Assembly (NCBI RefSeq): GCF_001995215.1
Contig: NZ_MUXN01000002.1
Location: 649,427-713,426 of the forward strand
Direction of reading: 5' to 3'
DNA length: 64,000 nucleotides
Source: Amycolatopsis azurea DSM 43854
GTDB taxonomy: Bacteria > Actinomycetota > Actinomycetes > Mycobacteriales > Pseudonocardiaceae
Shown here one piece after another: positions 7,433 to 15,994 of this stretch (its first letter is position 1; each line of letters opens with the position of its first letter). Under the pieces are notes generated by a model. The model saw only the letters and a list, made by a program, of their open reading frames with translations, had not been told where the DNA came from and did no database searches. A program made the translations under genes and the position numbers.

Positions 7433-8443
7433 ATGTCGGCTGTCCGAAGAGCACTCGTACTCGTCCGCGGGTTTCTGGCGGGGGTCGTCATCGGGACGAC
7501 GCTGTGCGCCTTCGTCGTGGGCATCGTCATCGAGTACGTCCCGCTGATCATCGCCGGGCTGGGACTTCCCGTCGTCTACGGGATCCTGCTCTACCTGGCC
7601 GGGGCGCCGCGGCGAGCGCGCGAGGCGAGAGTCGCCCCGGTGAACGCGCTCGCGAAGATCGAAAGCCTCCGGGCGGGCGGGACCGAGACCGGGGACATCC
7701 CGGTCGACTTCGTCCTCACCGTCGCGCCCGAGGGCGCGGCGACGCACCGCGTGCGGATCACTCACGGCGTCAACCTGGTCGACATCCCGGACTACCGGCC
7801 GGGCGGGATCCTCGTCGTCCAGTACCCGCCGGACCGGCCGTGGAAGGCGAAGATCGCGGAGCGGCTGTCCCCGGAATGGGAGCGTCGCGTGGCCGACGCC
7901 GTGATCGAGTCCGCTCCGGAGTCCAGCCTGATCCAGGAGCCGCCGGAGGGCTGCGCGTTCGGCGCGCTCGGCTTCCTCGGCCTGCTGCTCGGCGCGGCGC
8001 TCGTGTTGTTCCTGTTCCGCGCGGAACTGTTCGCGCCGGAAACGCCCTCCCGAGCGGAGGAAACGCAGTCCAGCGTGACCACTTCCTCGTCGGGATCCGC
8101 GACCGTGGACGTCGACAGGTCGCTGCTGGGCGAGGGGGAGTTGCGCCGGGCGATCGACGGGCTGGCGCAGGCCGCGGACGTCTCCCAGGTGATCACCGTT
8201 GTCGTCGAGGAGCGACGGCTGACCGTGGTCTTCGCGCCGACCGAAGCCAAGGTACCGCGGTTCGACCTCCGCTCCCTGGCTGTCGACCGTGTCCCGCCCC
8301 TGGTCCGGAGGGCGATGGCCACGATCGACGTCGGGTCGCCGCAGAGCTGGCAGGTCACGATCGTCCCGTTCGGGACCGTCGTGAGCAGCCGCGTGATCGT
8401 GACCGGTCCCGACGGCAGCGGTTCCCTCGCGGACGGAGGCTGA
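7433..8443 (+). CDS. Membrane protein with central transmembrane helix and C-terminal domain
   Basis: This 336-residue protein has two N-terminal membrane helices (about 8-30 and 34-55), a soluble domain (about 60-170), a third helix (FGALGFLGLLLGAALVLFLF, about 180-200), then a Ser/Thr linker and a C-terminal domain of roughly 110 residues. The start at 7433 has GGAG eight bases upstream. It follows another membrane gene of similar style in what looks like a two-gene operon. I do not recognise the family. Confidence 0.75.
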   Translation: MSAVRRALVLVRGFLAGVVIGTTLCAFVVGIVIEYVPLIIAGLGLPVVYGILLYLAGAPRRAREARVAPVNALAKIESLRAGGTETGDIPVDFVLTVAPEGAATHRVRITHGVNLVDIPDYRPGGILVVQYPPDRPWKAKIAERLSPEWERRVADAVIESAPESSLIQEPPEGCAFGALGFLGLLLGAALVLFLFRAELFAPETPSRAEETQSSVTTSSSGSATVDVDRSLLGEGELRRAIDGLAQAADVSQVITVVVEERRLTVVFAPTEAKVPRFDLRSLAVDRVPPLVRRAMATIDVGSPQSWQVTIVPFGTVVSSRVIVTGPDGSGSLADGG

Positions 8444-8524
8444 AGTGTCCAACGCCTGGCCCGCCGTTGAACAACTCGCCCTACGGCTGGACTTCCCCTC
8501 GCCCCACCGGTAGACCAGAACCCC

Positions 8525-9385
8525 GTGACCTCCGCCCCACGCCGCCTCGCCGGCGTCCTCGCCGCCCTGGTGCTCACGATGGCCGGTGTCGCCGCCCCGG
8601 CCGCCGCGGCCACGAATCTGACCGTGCTGAGCTTCAACATCTGGATGCAGGGCTCGCACGGCGGGATCGGTTCGGTGGTCGACCAGATCCGGAAGTCCGG
8701 CGCCAACGTGGTGGCCCTGTCGGAGACCGGCGGCGGCGCCACCGAAGCCATCGCCGACGCGCTGGGCTGGCAGCACACCGAACCCGGCTGGGACATCGAC
8801 GTGATCAGCGCGCTGCCGATCCAGGCCACCGACTGGAAGTCCTGGAACGACACGGGCGCGCGGGCCATCACGGCGAAGATCGCCGGCGTCTGGGTCTACG
8901 CGATCCACCTCGACTACACGAAATACGGCCCGTACAACGCGTGCTTCGACAAGGACAGTGTCAGCACGATCCTCGCCGACGAGACGAACCGCCGCCGGCA
9001 GGCTGAACAGATCGCCGAGTGGACGGGCAGCAGCCCGGGCATCGTCGCGGGCGACCTGAACAGCCCGTCCCATCAGGACTGGACCGCGGCCGCCAAATCC
9101 CGGCACTGCGGCTACGAGGTGGCCTGGCCGACCACGAAGGCGTTCACGGCTCGTGGTTTCACCGACTCGTACCGGAAGCTGCGGCCGGACCCCGTCGCGG
9201 ATCCGGGCGACACCTGGTCCCCGGTGGTCAAGGACAATCAGGGCAGGCCGGAACCACAGGACCGGATCGACTTCGTCTTCTACCGCGGCGGATCGATCAC
9301 GCCCCAGAGCACGCGCACCTTCGGCGGCGGGACGGGCTGGCCGTCGGACCACCTCGCCGTGCTGAGCTCGTTCACGGTGTCCTGA
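8525..9385 (+). CDS. Secreted endonuclease/exonuclease/phosphatase family protein
   Basis: This 286-residue protein has a Sec signal (about residues 1-29, ending in APAAAA). The EEP-fold motifs are visible: LSFNIWM, VVALSETGG (metal-binding Glu), VAGDLNSP (Asp and Asn) and the C-terminal SDHLAVL (catalytic His). The family includes DNase I-like nucleases, sphingomyelinases and inositol phosphatases; sequence alone does not fix the substrate. The start is GTG at 8525 with no obvious ribosome site, so it may be leaderless. Confidence 0.85.
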   Translation: MTSAPRRLAGVLAALVLTMAGVAAPAAAATNLTVLSFNIWMQGSHGGIGSVVDQIRKSGANVVALSETGGGATEAIADALGWQHTEPGWDIDVISALPIQATDWKSWNDTGARAITAKIAGVWVYAIHLDYTKYGPYNACFDKDSVSTILADETNRRRQAEQIAEWTGSSPGIVAGDLNSPSHQDWTAAAKSRHCGYEVAWPTTKAFTARGFTDSYRKLRPDPVADPGDTWSPVVKDNQGRPEPQDRIDFVFYRGGSITPQSTRTFGGGTGWPSDHLAVLSSFTVS

Positions 9386-9413
9386 CCGGAGTTCTCGTCG
9401 GTAACGTGTGATC

Positions 9414-10757
9414 ATGACCGACGAGATCCTGCCTGCCATCGCCGGAGAGATCCTCACCGGAGAAGCCGCCCTGTCCGCCGCCGGGCGGGACTGGGGGAAC
9501 CTGATCCACGCCCGGCCGGGCCTGGTGGTCAGGCCCGCTTCGGTGACCGATGTGGCCGTGGTGCTGAAGTTCGCCGCTGCGAGGGGACTTCGGGTCGCCG
9601 CCCGCGGCGCCGGGCATTCGCCGTACGGCCAATCACAGGCCGAGGGCGGGATCGTGCTGGACATGACCTCGTTGCCGCCACACCGGGTGGTCACCGGTGA
9701 TCTGGTGTCGGTGGACGCGGGCGCCCGCTGGCGCGAGGTCCTGGAAACGACCCTGCCGCACGGGCTGACTCCGCCGGTGCTCACCGACTACCTCGAGCTG
9801 ACCGTCGCCGGCACGCTGGTGGTCGGCGGGATCGGTGGCGCGACCCAGCACCACGGCACGCAGACCGACTGCGTGGTGGAGCTGGAGGTCGTCACCGGCA
9901 CCGGCGAGGTGCTCACCTGCTCCCGCGAGATCAACCGGGAACTGTTCGACGCCGTCCTCGGCGGCCTCGGACAATGCGGGGTGATCACCCGCGCGGCCCT
10001 GCGGCTGATCCCGGCTCCCACGACGGCCAGGCGGTGGAAGCTTTACTACGACTCTCTTCCGGCCTTTCTGGCAGACCAGCGAACAGCAGTCAGGGACGGC
10101 CGCTTCGACTACCTCGAAGGACAGTTGGTTCCCGGGGACGACGGCCGGCGGTACATGCTGGAGGCGGTTTCCTTCTCCACACCACCTGACGAGCCGGACG
10201 AAGACGCGCTGCTGGATTCGCTCGCTTTCGGCGAGTCCGAGAACGAGGAGACAACGTACTTCGGCTTCCTGAACCGGATGGCGGACGGGGAGGCGGCCCT
10301 GCGGGCGGAGGGAAGCTGGTTCCATCCACATCCCTGGCTGGACCTGTTCCTCCCCGATGACGCGGTCGAGGAGGTCGTCGCCGAATTCCTCGCCACCACC
10401 GATGAATCCGAATTGGGCGCGACAGGACTGGTCCTTCTTTATCCGGTGCGGAAAGACCGGTTGACGACCTCGCTCTTCAGCGTGCCGGAGGGTGAGATCT
10501 CCTGGCTCTTCTCCCCGCTTCGCACCGGCTCGCCGGACGACCCGCTGCACAACGCGCGCTTGATCGAGCTCAATGTGGACCTTTACCGGAAGGTGCGGGA
10601 TCTGGGCGGGAAGGCCTACCCGACGAACGCGCTGCCGATGTCCACGGAGGACTGGCGCGAGCATTTCGGTCCTGTGTGGCCGAAGCTCGCCGAGGCGAAA
10701 GCCCGTTACGCGCCGGGGAACCTGCTCAACCCGGGGCAGCGGCTCATGGACGGTTGA
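9414..10757 (+). CDS. FAD-linked oxidase, cytokinin dehydrogenase-like
   Basis: This 447-residue flavoprotein has a PCMH/FAD-binding domain over about residues 30-210. RGAGHSPYGQSQ near residue 70 carries the His that is flavinylated in cytokinin dehydrogenases and related enzymes. GTLVVGGIGGATQHHGTQTD and the C-terminal HPWLDLFLPDD stretch also recall that family. The C-terminal NPGQRL is typical of the cap end. I use the ATG at 9414; a GTG six bases earlier is possible. Real cytokinin activity is not proven by these motifs; other amine or alcohol oxidations are possible. Confidence 0.85.
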   Translation: MTDEILPAIAGEILTGEAALSAAGRDWGNLIHARPGLVVRPASVTDVAVVLKFAAARGLRVAARGAGHSPYGQSQAEGGIVLDMTSLPPHRVVTGDLVSVDAGARWREVLETTLPHGLTPPVLTDYLELTVAGTLVVGGIGGATQHHGTQTDCVVELEVVTGTGEVLTCSREINRELFDAVLGGLGQCGVITRAALRLIPAPTTARRWKLYYDSLPAFLADQRTAVRDGRFDYLEGQLVPGDDGRRYMLEAVSFSTPPDEPDEDALLDSLAFGESENEETTYFGFLNRMADGEAALRAEGSWFHPHPWLDLFLPDDAVEEVVAEFLATTDESELGATGLVLLYPVRKDRLTTSLFSVPEGEISWLFSPLRTGSPDDPLHNARLIELNVDLYRKVRDLGGKAYPTNALPMSTEDWREHFGPVWPKLAEAKARYAPGNLLNPGQRLMDG

Positions 10758-10780
10758 GGCCGCACTGGTAGAAATGTCCG

Positions 10781-11548
10781 ATGCGGGATTTCTTCAAGGG
10801 TTTCGGGATGTTCTGGCAAGGCCTGGGCATCCTGCTGCGGTCGCCGAAGCTGCTGCTGATCGGGGCGCTGCCCGCGGTACTGACGACGCTGCTGCTGCTC
10901 GGCGGAGTCGTCGCCTTGGCGTTCTGGATCGACGATCTCTCACTGGTGCTCACGCCCTTCGCCGACGAGTGGTCGCCGCGGTGGCAGGTGCTGATCCGGG
11001 TCGCGGTCGGGATCGGGGTGTTCGGCGCGGTACTGGCGATCTGCCTGATCGGTTTCACCGCGCTCACGATCGCCGTCGGCGGGCCGTTCTACGAGCACAT
11101 CGCGGAGAAGGTCGAGGACGACCTGGGCGGAGTGCCCGGCGCCGTCGAGTTGTCGTGGTGGCGCCTGCTGGTGATGGGCCTGAAGGACGGGCTGGCGCTG
11201 GTGCTGCGCTCGCTGATGTTCACGATCCCGCTCCTGTTCGCGGGCTTCATCCCGGTGGTGGGACAGACCGTCGTCCCGGTCCTGCTGGCGCTGGTCACCG
11301 CGTGGTTCCTCGCCCTGGAACTGATCGCCGTGCCGTTCTACCGGCGCGGGATGGGCCTGAAACAGCGACGCCCGATCCTGCGCCGACGTCGCGCGCTCGC
11401 CCTGGGTCTCGGGCTGCCGGCCTCGCTGTTGTGCCTGATCCCTTTCGCCGCGCTGATCGTGATGCCGGTGGCGTTCGTCGGCGGCGTGCTCGTCGCACGT
11501 GAGGTCCTCGTGACGGACGCGGCGGATCAGCCGCTCCGAGCGGCCTGA
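10781..11548 (+). CDS. EI24/CysZ-like membrane protein
   Basis: This 255-residue integral membrane protein of the EI24 domain family begins with the conserved aromatic segment FFKGFGMFWQGLGILLRSPKLL and has about four to five membrane helices. Family relatives include CysZ sulfate permeases, and in actinobacteria this is a common stand-alone gene. The function here is not fixed. Its 3' end overlaps the convergent DsbA-like gene by 22 bp. Confidence 0.85.
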   Translation: MRDFFKGFGMFWQGLGILLRSPKLLLIGALPAVLTTLLLLGGVVALAFWIDDLSLVLTPFADEWSPRWQVLIRVAVGIGVFGAVLAICLIGFTALTIAVGGPFYEHIAEKVEDDLGGVPGAVELSWWRLLVMGLKDGLALVLRSLMFTIPLLFAGFIPVVGQTVVPVLLALVTAWFLALELIAVPFYRRGMGLKQRRPILRRRRALALGLGLPASLLCLIPFAALIVMPVAFVGGVLVAREVLVTDAADQPLRAA

Positions 11549-12165
11549 GCCTCACGAAGGACGTCGAGGAGGACGTCGGCCGATTCCGCGCCGGAGACGC
11601 CGATGGTGCGGTCGATCACGAAGAACGGCACGCCATCGGCGCCCAGCCGCCTCGCTTCACGGGCGTCCTCCCGGACGGCGTCCGCGTAGTCGTCTCCGGC
11701 GAGGACCCGACGCGTTTCTCCGGCGTCCAAACCGATCTCGACCGCGAGGCGGACCAAGGTCTCCGTGTCGTCCAGGATCTCGCCGTCGACCAGCAGCGCG
11801 CGTAACAGCCGTTCGTGGGCGGCCGCTCCGAGCCCGTGCCGCCCCGCGAACTGCGCGACCCGGTGGGCGTCGAAGGTGTTGCACATGTACGCGCTGTCGA
11901 AGTCGTACGTCAGGCCTTCGGCCCTCGCGGGCTCATCGACCCTGGTGACCATCGACCGGACCTGGGCGAGGGTGCCGCCCATCTGGTCCATGAGAGCCTC
12001 GTAGAGCGGTCGCGCGGCGCCCTGGGGGTACTGCGGGGCGAGTTGGAAGCTGCGCCAGACGACCTCGACGCCGCCGTGTTCGAACCGGCCGATGGCTTTT
12101 TCCAGCCGTCGTTTACCCAGATAGCACCAGGGACACCCGACATCGGACCAGACTTCGACGCGCAT
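11527..12165 (-). CDS. DsbA-family (FrnE-like) oxidoreductase
   Basis: This 212-residue cytoplasmic thioredoxin-fold protein has the CPWC motif at residues 11-14, right after the first beta strand (VEVWSDVG), which is typical of FrnE-like proteins. The helical insert and the cis-Pro segment (GVPFFVID) near residue 180 are present. There is no signal peptide, so it acts in the cytosol, probably in disulfide or glutathione-linked chemistry. The ribosome site GGGAGGAAG precedes ATG 12165. A MarR gene is divergent across 70 bp. Confidence 0.9.
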   Translation of the reverse strand: MRVEVWSDVGCPWCYLGKRRLEKAIGRFEHGGVEVVWRSFQLAPQYPQGAARPLYEALMDQMGGTLAQVRSMVTRVDEPARAEGLTYDFDSAYMCNTFDAHRVAQFAGRHGLGAAAHERLLRALLVDGEILDDTETLVRLAVEIGLDAGETRRVLAGDDYADAVREDAREARRLGADGVPFFVIDRTIGVSGAESADVLLDVLREAQAARSG

Positions 12166-12235
12166 TTCTTCCTCCCGGGGGCCTCTGTGGCGGAGACGAT
12201 CTTCTTCACGAATGATCTGGGACTAACATGACGAG

Positions 12236-12694
12236 ATGACGGACTCGGCGATCGGCGCGCTCCCACAGGGGCTGGAGGACAACCTCGGCTGGCTCCTCGG
12301 GCAGGTGTCCCGGGCACACGGAGCCGTCCTGGCGAGCGCGGTTTCCGAGCTCCCGCACGGCTTGCGTGGCTTCCAGGCGCTGTGCGGCGCGGTGCACGGG
12401 AGCGCGCGGAACCAGGCACAGCTGGGCAGGCAGCTGGACATCGACCGAACCGTGATGGTGTACCTGGTCGACGACCTGGTGGCCGCCGGTCTGGTGGAGC
12501 GCGTGGTGGATCCGGGCGACAGGCGGAACAAACTGATCCTGGGGACCGAGGCCGGGCGGAAGCTGCTGGAGAAGACCAAGGCCGCGATCCTGGCGGCCGA
12601 GGCCGAGGTGCTGGCCCCGTTGGCGCACCAGGACCAGGACCGGTTCCGGGAGATGCTGCGCGCCGTCGTCGCGCATAACCTGGGTGGCCGCTAG
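12236..12694 (+). CDS. MarR-family regulator
   Basis: This 152-residue protein has the MarR winged helix at about residues 55-105 (NQAQLGRQLDIDRTVMVYLVDDL, wing at VVDPGDRRNKLIL). It is divergent from the DsbA-like gene and tail-to-tail with an MFS exporter. MarR/exporter neighbours often form a regulatory pair. Two inverted repeats occur before the exporter start, but whether this MarR binds them is unknown. Confidence 0.9.
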   Translation: MTDSAIGALPQGLEDNLGWLLGQVSRAHGAVLASAVSELPHGLRGFQALCGAVHGSARNQAQLGRQLDIDRTVMVYLVDDLVAAGLVERVVDPGDRRNKLILGTEAGRKLLEKTKAAILAAEAEVLAPLAHQDQDRFREMLRAVVAHNLGGR

Positions 12695-12701
12695 TGGGAG
12701 T

Positions 12702-14111
12702 TCACGCACGGGAAAGGGAATCCTTCCGTGCCGGGATGAGGACGAGCGCGGCGAGCAGGGCCAGCACGACGAACGCCGCGCTGCCCGAGTAGGCGAGCCG
12801 GAAGCCGGACGCTGCCGCTTCCCGTTGTCCCACAGAGGTTTCCGTCAGCGACGCGGTACGGGAGGCGGCGACGGCCGCCAGTACGGCGGTGCCCATCGCG
12901 GCGCCGATCTGGAGGGTGGTGTTCACCAGCCCCGACGCGACTCCGGAGTCCGACGGCGTCCCGGTCGACATCGCGGTGCCCAGCACGGCGGGTACCGCGG
13001 CGCCCATCCCGATCCCGGCCAGCAGGAGCGGCGGGAGCACGTCGGTGAAGTAGTCGCCGTCGACCGAGGCGCGGGTCAGTAGCGCGAGCCCCGCCGCCGC
13101 GACGAGGAGCCCGCCGGCGAGAACCGGCCGGGCGCCGAGACGGCCGATCAGCCGAGGCCCGAGCCAGAGCGCCACGACGGCGTTCGTGACCGGCGTCGGC
13201 AGGAAGGCGAAGCCGGTGGTGAGCGCGTCGAATTCGAGAACCTGCCGCAGGTACAGGGCGGTGAGGAACTGGAAGCCCATCATGCCCGCGACCATGAAGA
13301 TCATGACGACGTTCCCGCCGGTCACCGGGCGGGACCGGAACAGGCTCAACGGAAGCAGGGGAATCGGCGCGGTCTTCTGACGGAGGACGAAACCCGCCAG
13401 CAGGAGCACCGCGAGCGCGAGCAGCGACCAGCGCCGGACGGGAGCCCCGGTGTCGACGATGACGTAGACCAGCAGCATCGCGCCCGAGGTCACCAGTACC
13501 GCCCCGAGCAGGTCGACGCCCGCTCGCAGGCCCGCGCCCTCGTCCCGTTCGATGAACACGAACGTCGCCAGGACGACGGCGAGGCCGAGCGGGACGTTCA
13601 CGAGCATGGTCCAGTTCCAGCCGAGGCTCTGCGTCAGCACGCCGCCCAGGATCATGCCGAGGGACGCGCCGCCCGCCTGCACGAAACCGAAGAGCCCCAG
13701 CGCCTTGCCCTGTCCGGGTTGCCCGGGGAAGAGCGTGACGATCATGCCGAGCACCACCGACGAGATGAGCGCGCCGCCGACGCCCTGCACGGCCCGGAAG
13801 GCGATGAGCGTCGCCTGGTCGGTGGCCAGACCGCAGAGCAGGGACGCGGCGGTGAAGACGCTCAACCCGATCAGGAACACCCGCCGCCTGCCGATCAGGT
13901 CGCCCAGCCTGCCCGAGAACAGGAGCAGACCGCCGAAGGGCACGAGATAGGCGTTCACGATCCAGGCCAGATCCGCTGGGGTGAAGCCGAGATCGGCCTG
14001 GATGGACGGCAGGGCCACCACCACGATCGTGCCGTCGAGCACCACCATCAGCGACGCCAGGCACAGCACCACGAGTGCGAGCCGTCGTGACCTGCCGGGT
14101 TCTTCGAGCAT
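12702..14111 (-). CDS. MFS drug/proton antiporter (DHA2, 14-TMS type)
   Basis: This 469-residue transporter has about 14 predicted helices. It carries the DHA2 signature GRLGDLIGRRRVF in the loop after helix 2 and the antiporter motif C-like segment GGALISSVVLGMIV. It likely exports cationic drugs or a metabolite. GGAGG lies about nine bases before ATG 14111. Two palindromes 25-50 bp upstream suggest repression. It is tail-to-tail with a MarR gene. Confidence 0.92.
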   Translation of the reverse strand: MLEEPGRSRRLALVVLCLASLMVVLDGTIVVVALPSIQADLGFTPADLAWIVNAYLVPFGGLLLFSGRLGDLIGRRRVFLIGLSVFTAASLLCGLATDQATLIAFRAVQGVGGALISSVVLGMIVTLFPGQPGQGKALGLFGFVQAGGASLGMILGGVLTQSLGWNWTMLVNVPLGLAVVLATFVFIERDEGAGLRAGVDLLGAVLVTSGAMLLVYVIVDTGAPVRRWSLLALAVLLLAGFVLRQKTAPIPLLPLSLFRSRPVTGGNVVMIFMVAGMMGFQFLTALYLRQVLEFDALTTGFAFLPTPVTNAVVALWLGPRLIGRLGARPVLAGGLLVAAAGLALLTRASVDGDYFTDVLPPLLLAGIGMGAAVPAVLGTAMSTGTPSDSGVASGLVNTTLQIGAAMGTAVLAAVAASRTASLTETSVGQREAAASGFRLAYSGSAAFVVLALLAALVLIPARKDSLSRA

Positions 14112-14133
14112 CGTTCGGCCCCTCCAAAACTAA

Positions 14134-14163
14134 TCTGTAAACCAGATCATCTGTGAAACAGAC
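14134..14163. promoter_or_regulatory. Tandem inverted repeats upstream of the MFS exporter
   Basis: Two perfect palindromes stand almost side by side: ATCTG-N5-CAGAT at 14134-14148 and TCTGT-GAA-ACAGA at 14151-14163. They form an AT-rich patch 23-52 bp before the exporter start. The arrangement is typical of MarR or TetR operators. The nearby MarR gene at 12236 is the first candidate. Confidence 0.5.
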
Positions 14164-14182
14164 TATATTAGTGAGGAGGTCG

Positions 14183-14286
14183 TGTTGCCAAGGCCTTCGC
14201 GGTCCGCCGGGTTGACCGGCTGTGCAGGCTTCCTGTCCCGGCGTGTACTCAAGGCTGGCTTTGGCGTCGCGGACCGGCGAGGATGA
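14183..14286 (+). CDS. Possible 34-codon leader peptide
   Basis: A GTG-started frame of 34 codons follows a near-perfect ribosome site GAGGAGG (14174-14180) at short spacing. A TATATT box lies at 14165-14170, just past the exporter operators. The predicted peptide (VLPRPSRSAGLTGC ... VADRRG) shows no domain. It stands before the ESX-associated operon and could be a leader peptide, a gene remnant or chance. Confidence 0.22.
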
Positions 14287-14316
14287 CCGCGTCGGTGACG
14301 AGAGGGAGCGCACGAC

Positions 14317-14796
14317 ATGGTCAAGGTGCACGGCAAGGCGGAGGCCGAGCGGATCCGCGACGAGCTGCGTGGACAGCGGGGGCCGACCGGCCGGGTCGCC
14401 GAGGCGGGCGAGGTCGCGAAACCGTCGGGCGAGGGCGCGGCGGCGATCGTCGCCGACGGTTCGGACCGCATCGAACTGGACTACGCGGAGATCGCGGACG
14501 CCCAGAAGAAGCTCGAAGAGCACCAGCGGAATCTCGAACGGCAGCTGGCGGACGCCCGGGATCTGGGGACGTCGCTGGCCGACGGCAAAGGCCCGGTGTC
14601 CGTCCCGATGAGCCGGTCCTTCGCTCGCCGGGGTGGGGTGGAGGAAGGCGGGGTCCAGTTCGCGCTCCGGTCCTACCTGGCCGAGCTCGCCGCCTTGCGG
14701 ACCGCGATCGGCCTGGTCGCCGAGCAGCATCGTCGCACCGACGAAGCGGCCGCCACCGCCGTCGAAGCCGTCGCGAGGGGGACCGATGAGCGGTGA
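14317..14796 (+). CDS. ESX-cluster helical protein
   Basis: This 159-residue, mostly helical protein has no signal or membrane segment. The central stretch around residues 55-95 is a likely coiled coil (YAEIADAQKKLEEHQRNLER), and a second helical block follows at about 115-150. The style is that of small ESX/WXG100-associated proteins, but no WXG motif is present. GAGGGAG precedes ATG 14317. It opens an operon of five overlapping genes and overlaps the next by 11 bp. I infer a role as a substrate or chaperone from context only. Confidence 0.75.
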   Translation: MVKVHGKAEAERIRDELRGQRGPTGRVAEAGEVAKPSGEGAAAIVADGSDRIELDYAEIADAQKKLEEHQRNLERQLADARDLGTSLADGKGPVSVPMSRSFARRGGVEEGGVQFALRSYLAELAALRTAIGLVAEQHRRTDEAAATAVEAVARGTDER

Positions 14797-15994
14797 GTAC
14801 TACACGGACAGACATCCGCTGAGCGCCCGTGCGCGGGCCAAGCAGCGAAAGCTGGTCCGCAGCCGCAAGGCCAACCTGAGGGACGACGCGCTGGGGAAGA
14901 TCAACTGGGAATGCTACGAGCATCGCCAGTTGTGGGACATGATCAAATCGGCCGAGCCGCCGAAACTGGGCGAGCGGGCGCACAGCTGGGCCCGGCTGGC
15001 CGAGGAGATCGGCACGGAGGCCGCCGCGGTCCGCGAGATCGTGCAGAGACTGGTGCTGTCCTGGCACGGGCCCTCCTCGGCACAGGCCGCCGGCTCGGCG
15101 CACCTGCTCACCACGTGGGCCACGGAGGCCGCGAGTACTTCGCGGGAAATCGGCGACGGCCTCGACGCCTACACCTCGGCGGTCTCCGAAGCCGGCCGGA
15201 AGATGCCGGAGCCGGTGCACTACACCGCCGAACGCTGGTTCGAGCAGGGTTACGCGGTGAAGGCCCTCGACGGTCCCAACGGCGCGTACATGATGGACGA
15301 CCTCCTCGACGACAAGCTCCCGACCAAAAAGGAGGCGGACCGGGCGAAGGCCGAAGCGGTTCGGGTCATGGAACAGTACGAAGCGGCGAGCCAGGGTGTC
15401 CGGCACCGGCTGCCGCCGTTGTTCTCCGCGGCGCCGAAGACAGCGGACGTCCAGGACCCGGCGGGACCGCCGTCGCCCGTCGTCCCGCCTTCCGATCCCG
15501 AACCCCCTCGGCGCCCGCCGGTGGAGCAGGGGCGGGAACCGGAACCACCGGTGCGGGACCCGGGTTCGTCGAACGTTTCCGGTCCAGGCACGGCGAATCA
15601 CGAAGACGGCACCTACACGGCTTCGGCCGGGGTCATGGACTTCCCCGCCGGGGCCACGACAGGCTCCACCGGATTCGGTCAAGGCGCGGGACACGGCCCA
15701 GGACCGTCCTCTCCTGGCGGCGTTCTCGCGGGCGAAGACGCCGCCAGGAACGGGCGAGGTTTCGCCGGTGGCTTCGGCCAGGGTGGTTTCGGCCAGGGTG
15801 GTTTCGGGCAGGGTGGTTTCGGGCAGGGTGCCGTGGCGGCCCGGGGCGGCGCCGGGGGAGCCGGATTCGGCATGTACCCCCCGATGACCGGCACGCAGCG
15901 GGAAGAGGACAAGGAACATCGCGACCGCTACGGCAGCGGCTACGACCTCCTCGACGATCTCCCGCCCGCCTATCCGCCGGTGTTCGGCGAATGA
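14786..15994 (+). CDS. PPE-like type VII secretion substrate with GFGQG repeats
   Basis: This 402-residue protein has a helical N-terminal domain (about 1-210) containing a long PPE/WXG-like helical hairpin (SWARLAEEIGTEAAAVREIV, then the LSWHG segment, which resembles a W-x-G turn). A low-complexity region rich in Pro, Gly and Ser follows, with four GGFGQ repeats around residues 328-347 and a conserved-looking C-terminal tail ending in PPVFGE. This is the layout of PPE-like proteins of non-mycobacterial actinobacteria. It overlaps both neighbours, so it is co-translated with them. Secretion is inferred. Confidence 0.78.
   Translation: MSGEYYTDRHPLSARARAKQRKLVRSRKANLRDDALGKINWECYEHRQLWDMIKSAEPPKLGERAHSWARLAEEIGTEAAAVREIVQRLVLSWHGPSSAQAAGSAHLLTTWATEAASTSREIGDGLDAYTSAVSEAGRKMPEPVHYTAERWFEQGYAVKALDGPNGAYMMDDLLDDKLPTKKEADRAKAEAVRVMEQYEAASQGVRHRLPPLFSAAPKTADVQDPAGPPSPVVPPSDPEPPRRPPVEQGREPEPPVRDPGSSNVSGPGTANHEDGTYTASAGVMDFPAGATTGSTGFGQGAGHGPGPSSPGGVLAGEDAARNGRGFAGGFGQGGFGQGGFGQGGFGQGAVAARGGAGGAGFGMYPPMTGTQREEDKEHRDRYGSGYDLLDDLPPAYPPVFGE
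15767..15826 (+). repeat. Four tandem 15-bp units inside the PPE-like gene
   Basis: Four in-frame copies of GGTGGYTTCGGSCAG stand head to tail and encode the GGFGQ repeats. Copies 3 and 4 are identical at the DNA level, and copy 2 differs from copy 3 by one base, which suggests recent slippage expansion. The repeat number is likely to vary between strains. Confidence 0.9.

Noticed and set aside
6650..9784. Open minus-strand frame of 1044 codons
   Set aside because: It covers three plus-strand genes with clear signals, motifs and ribosome sites. Its product is low-complexity and Arg-rich.
15767..15826. CRISPR-like direct repeats
   Set aside because: Units are contiguous, in frame and encode GGFGQ; there are no spacers.
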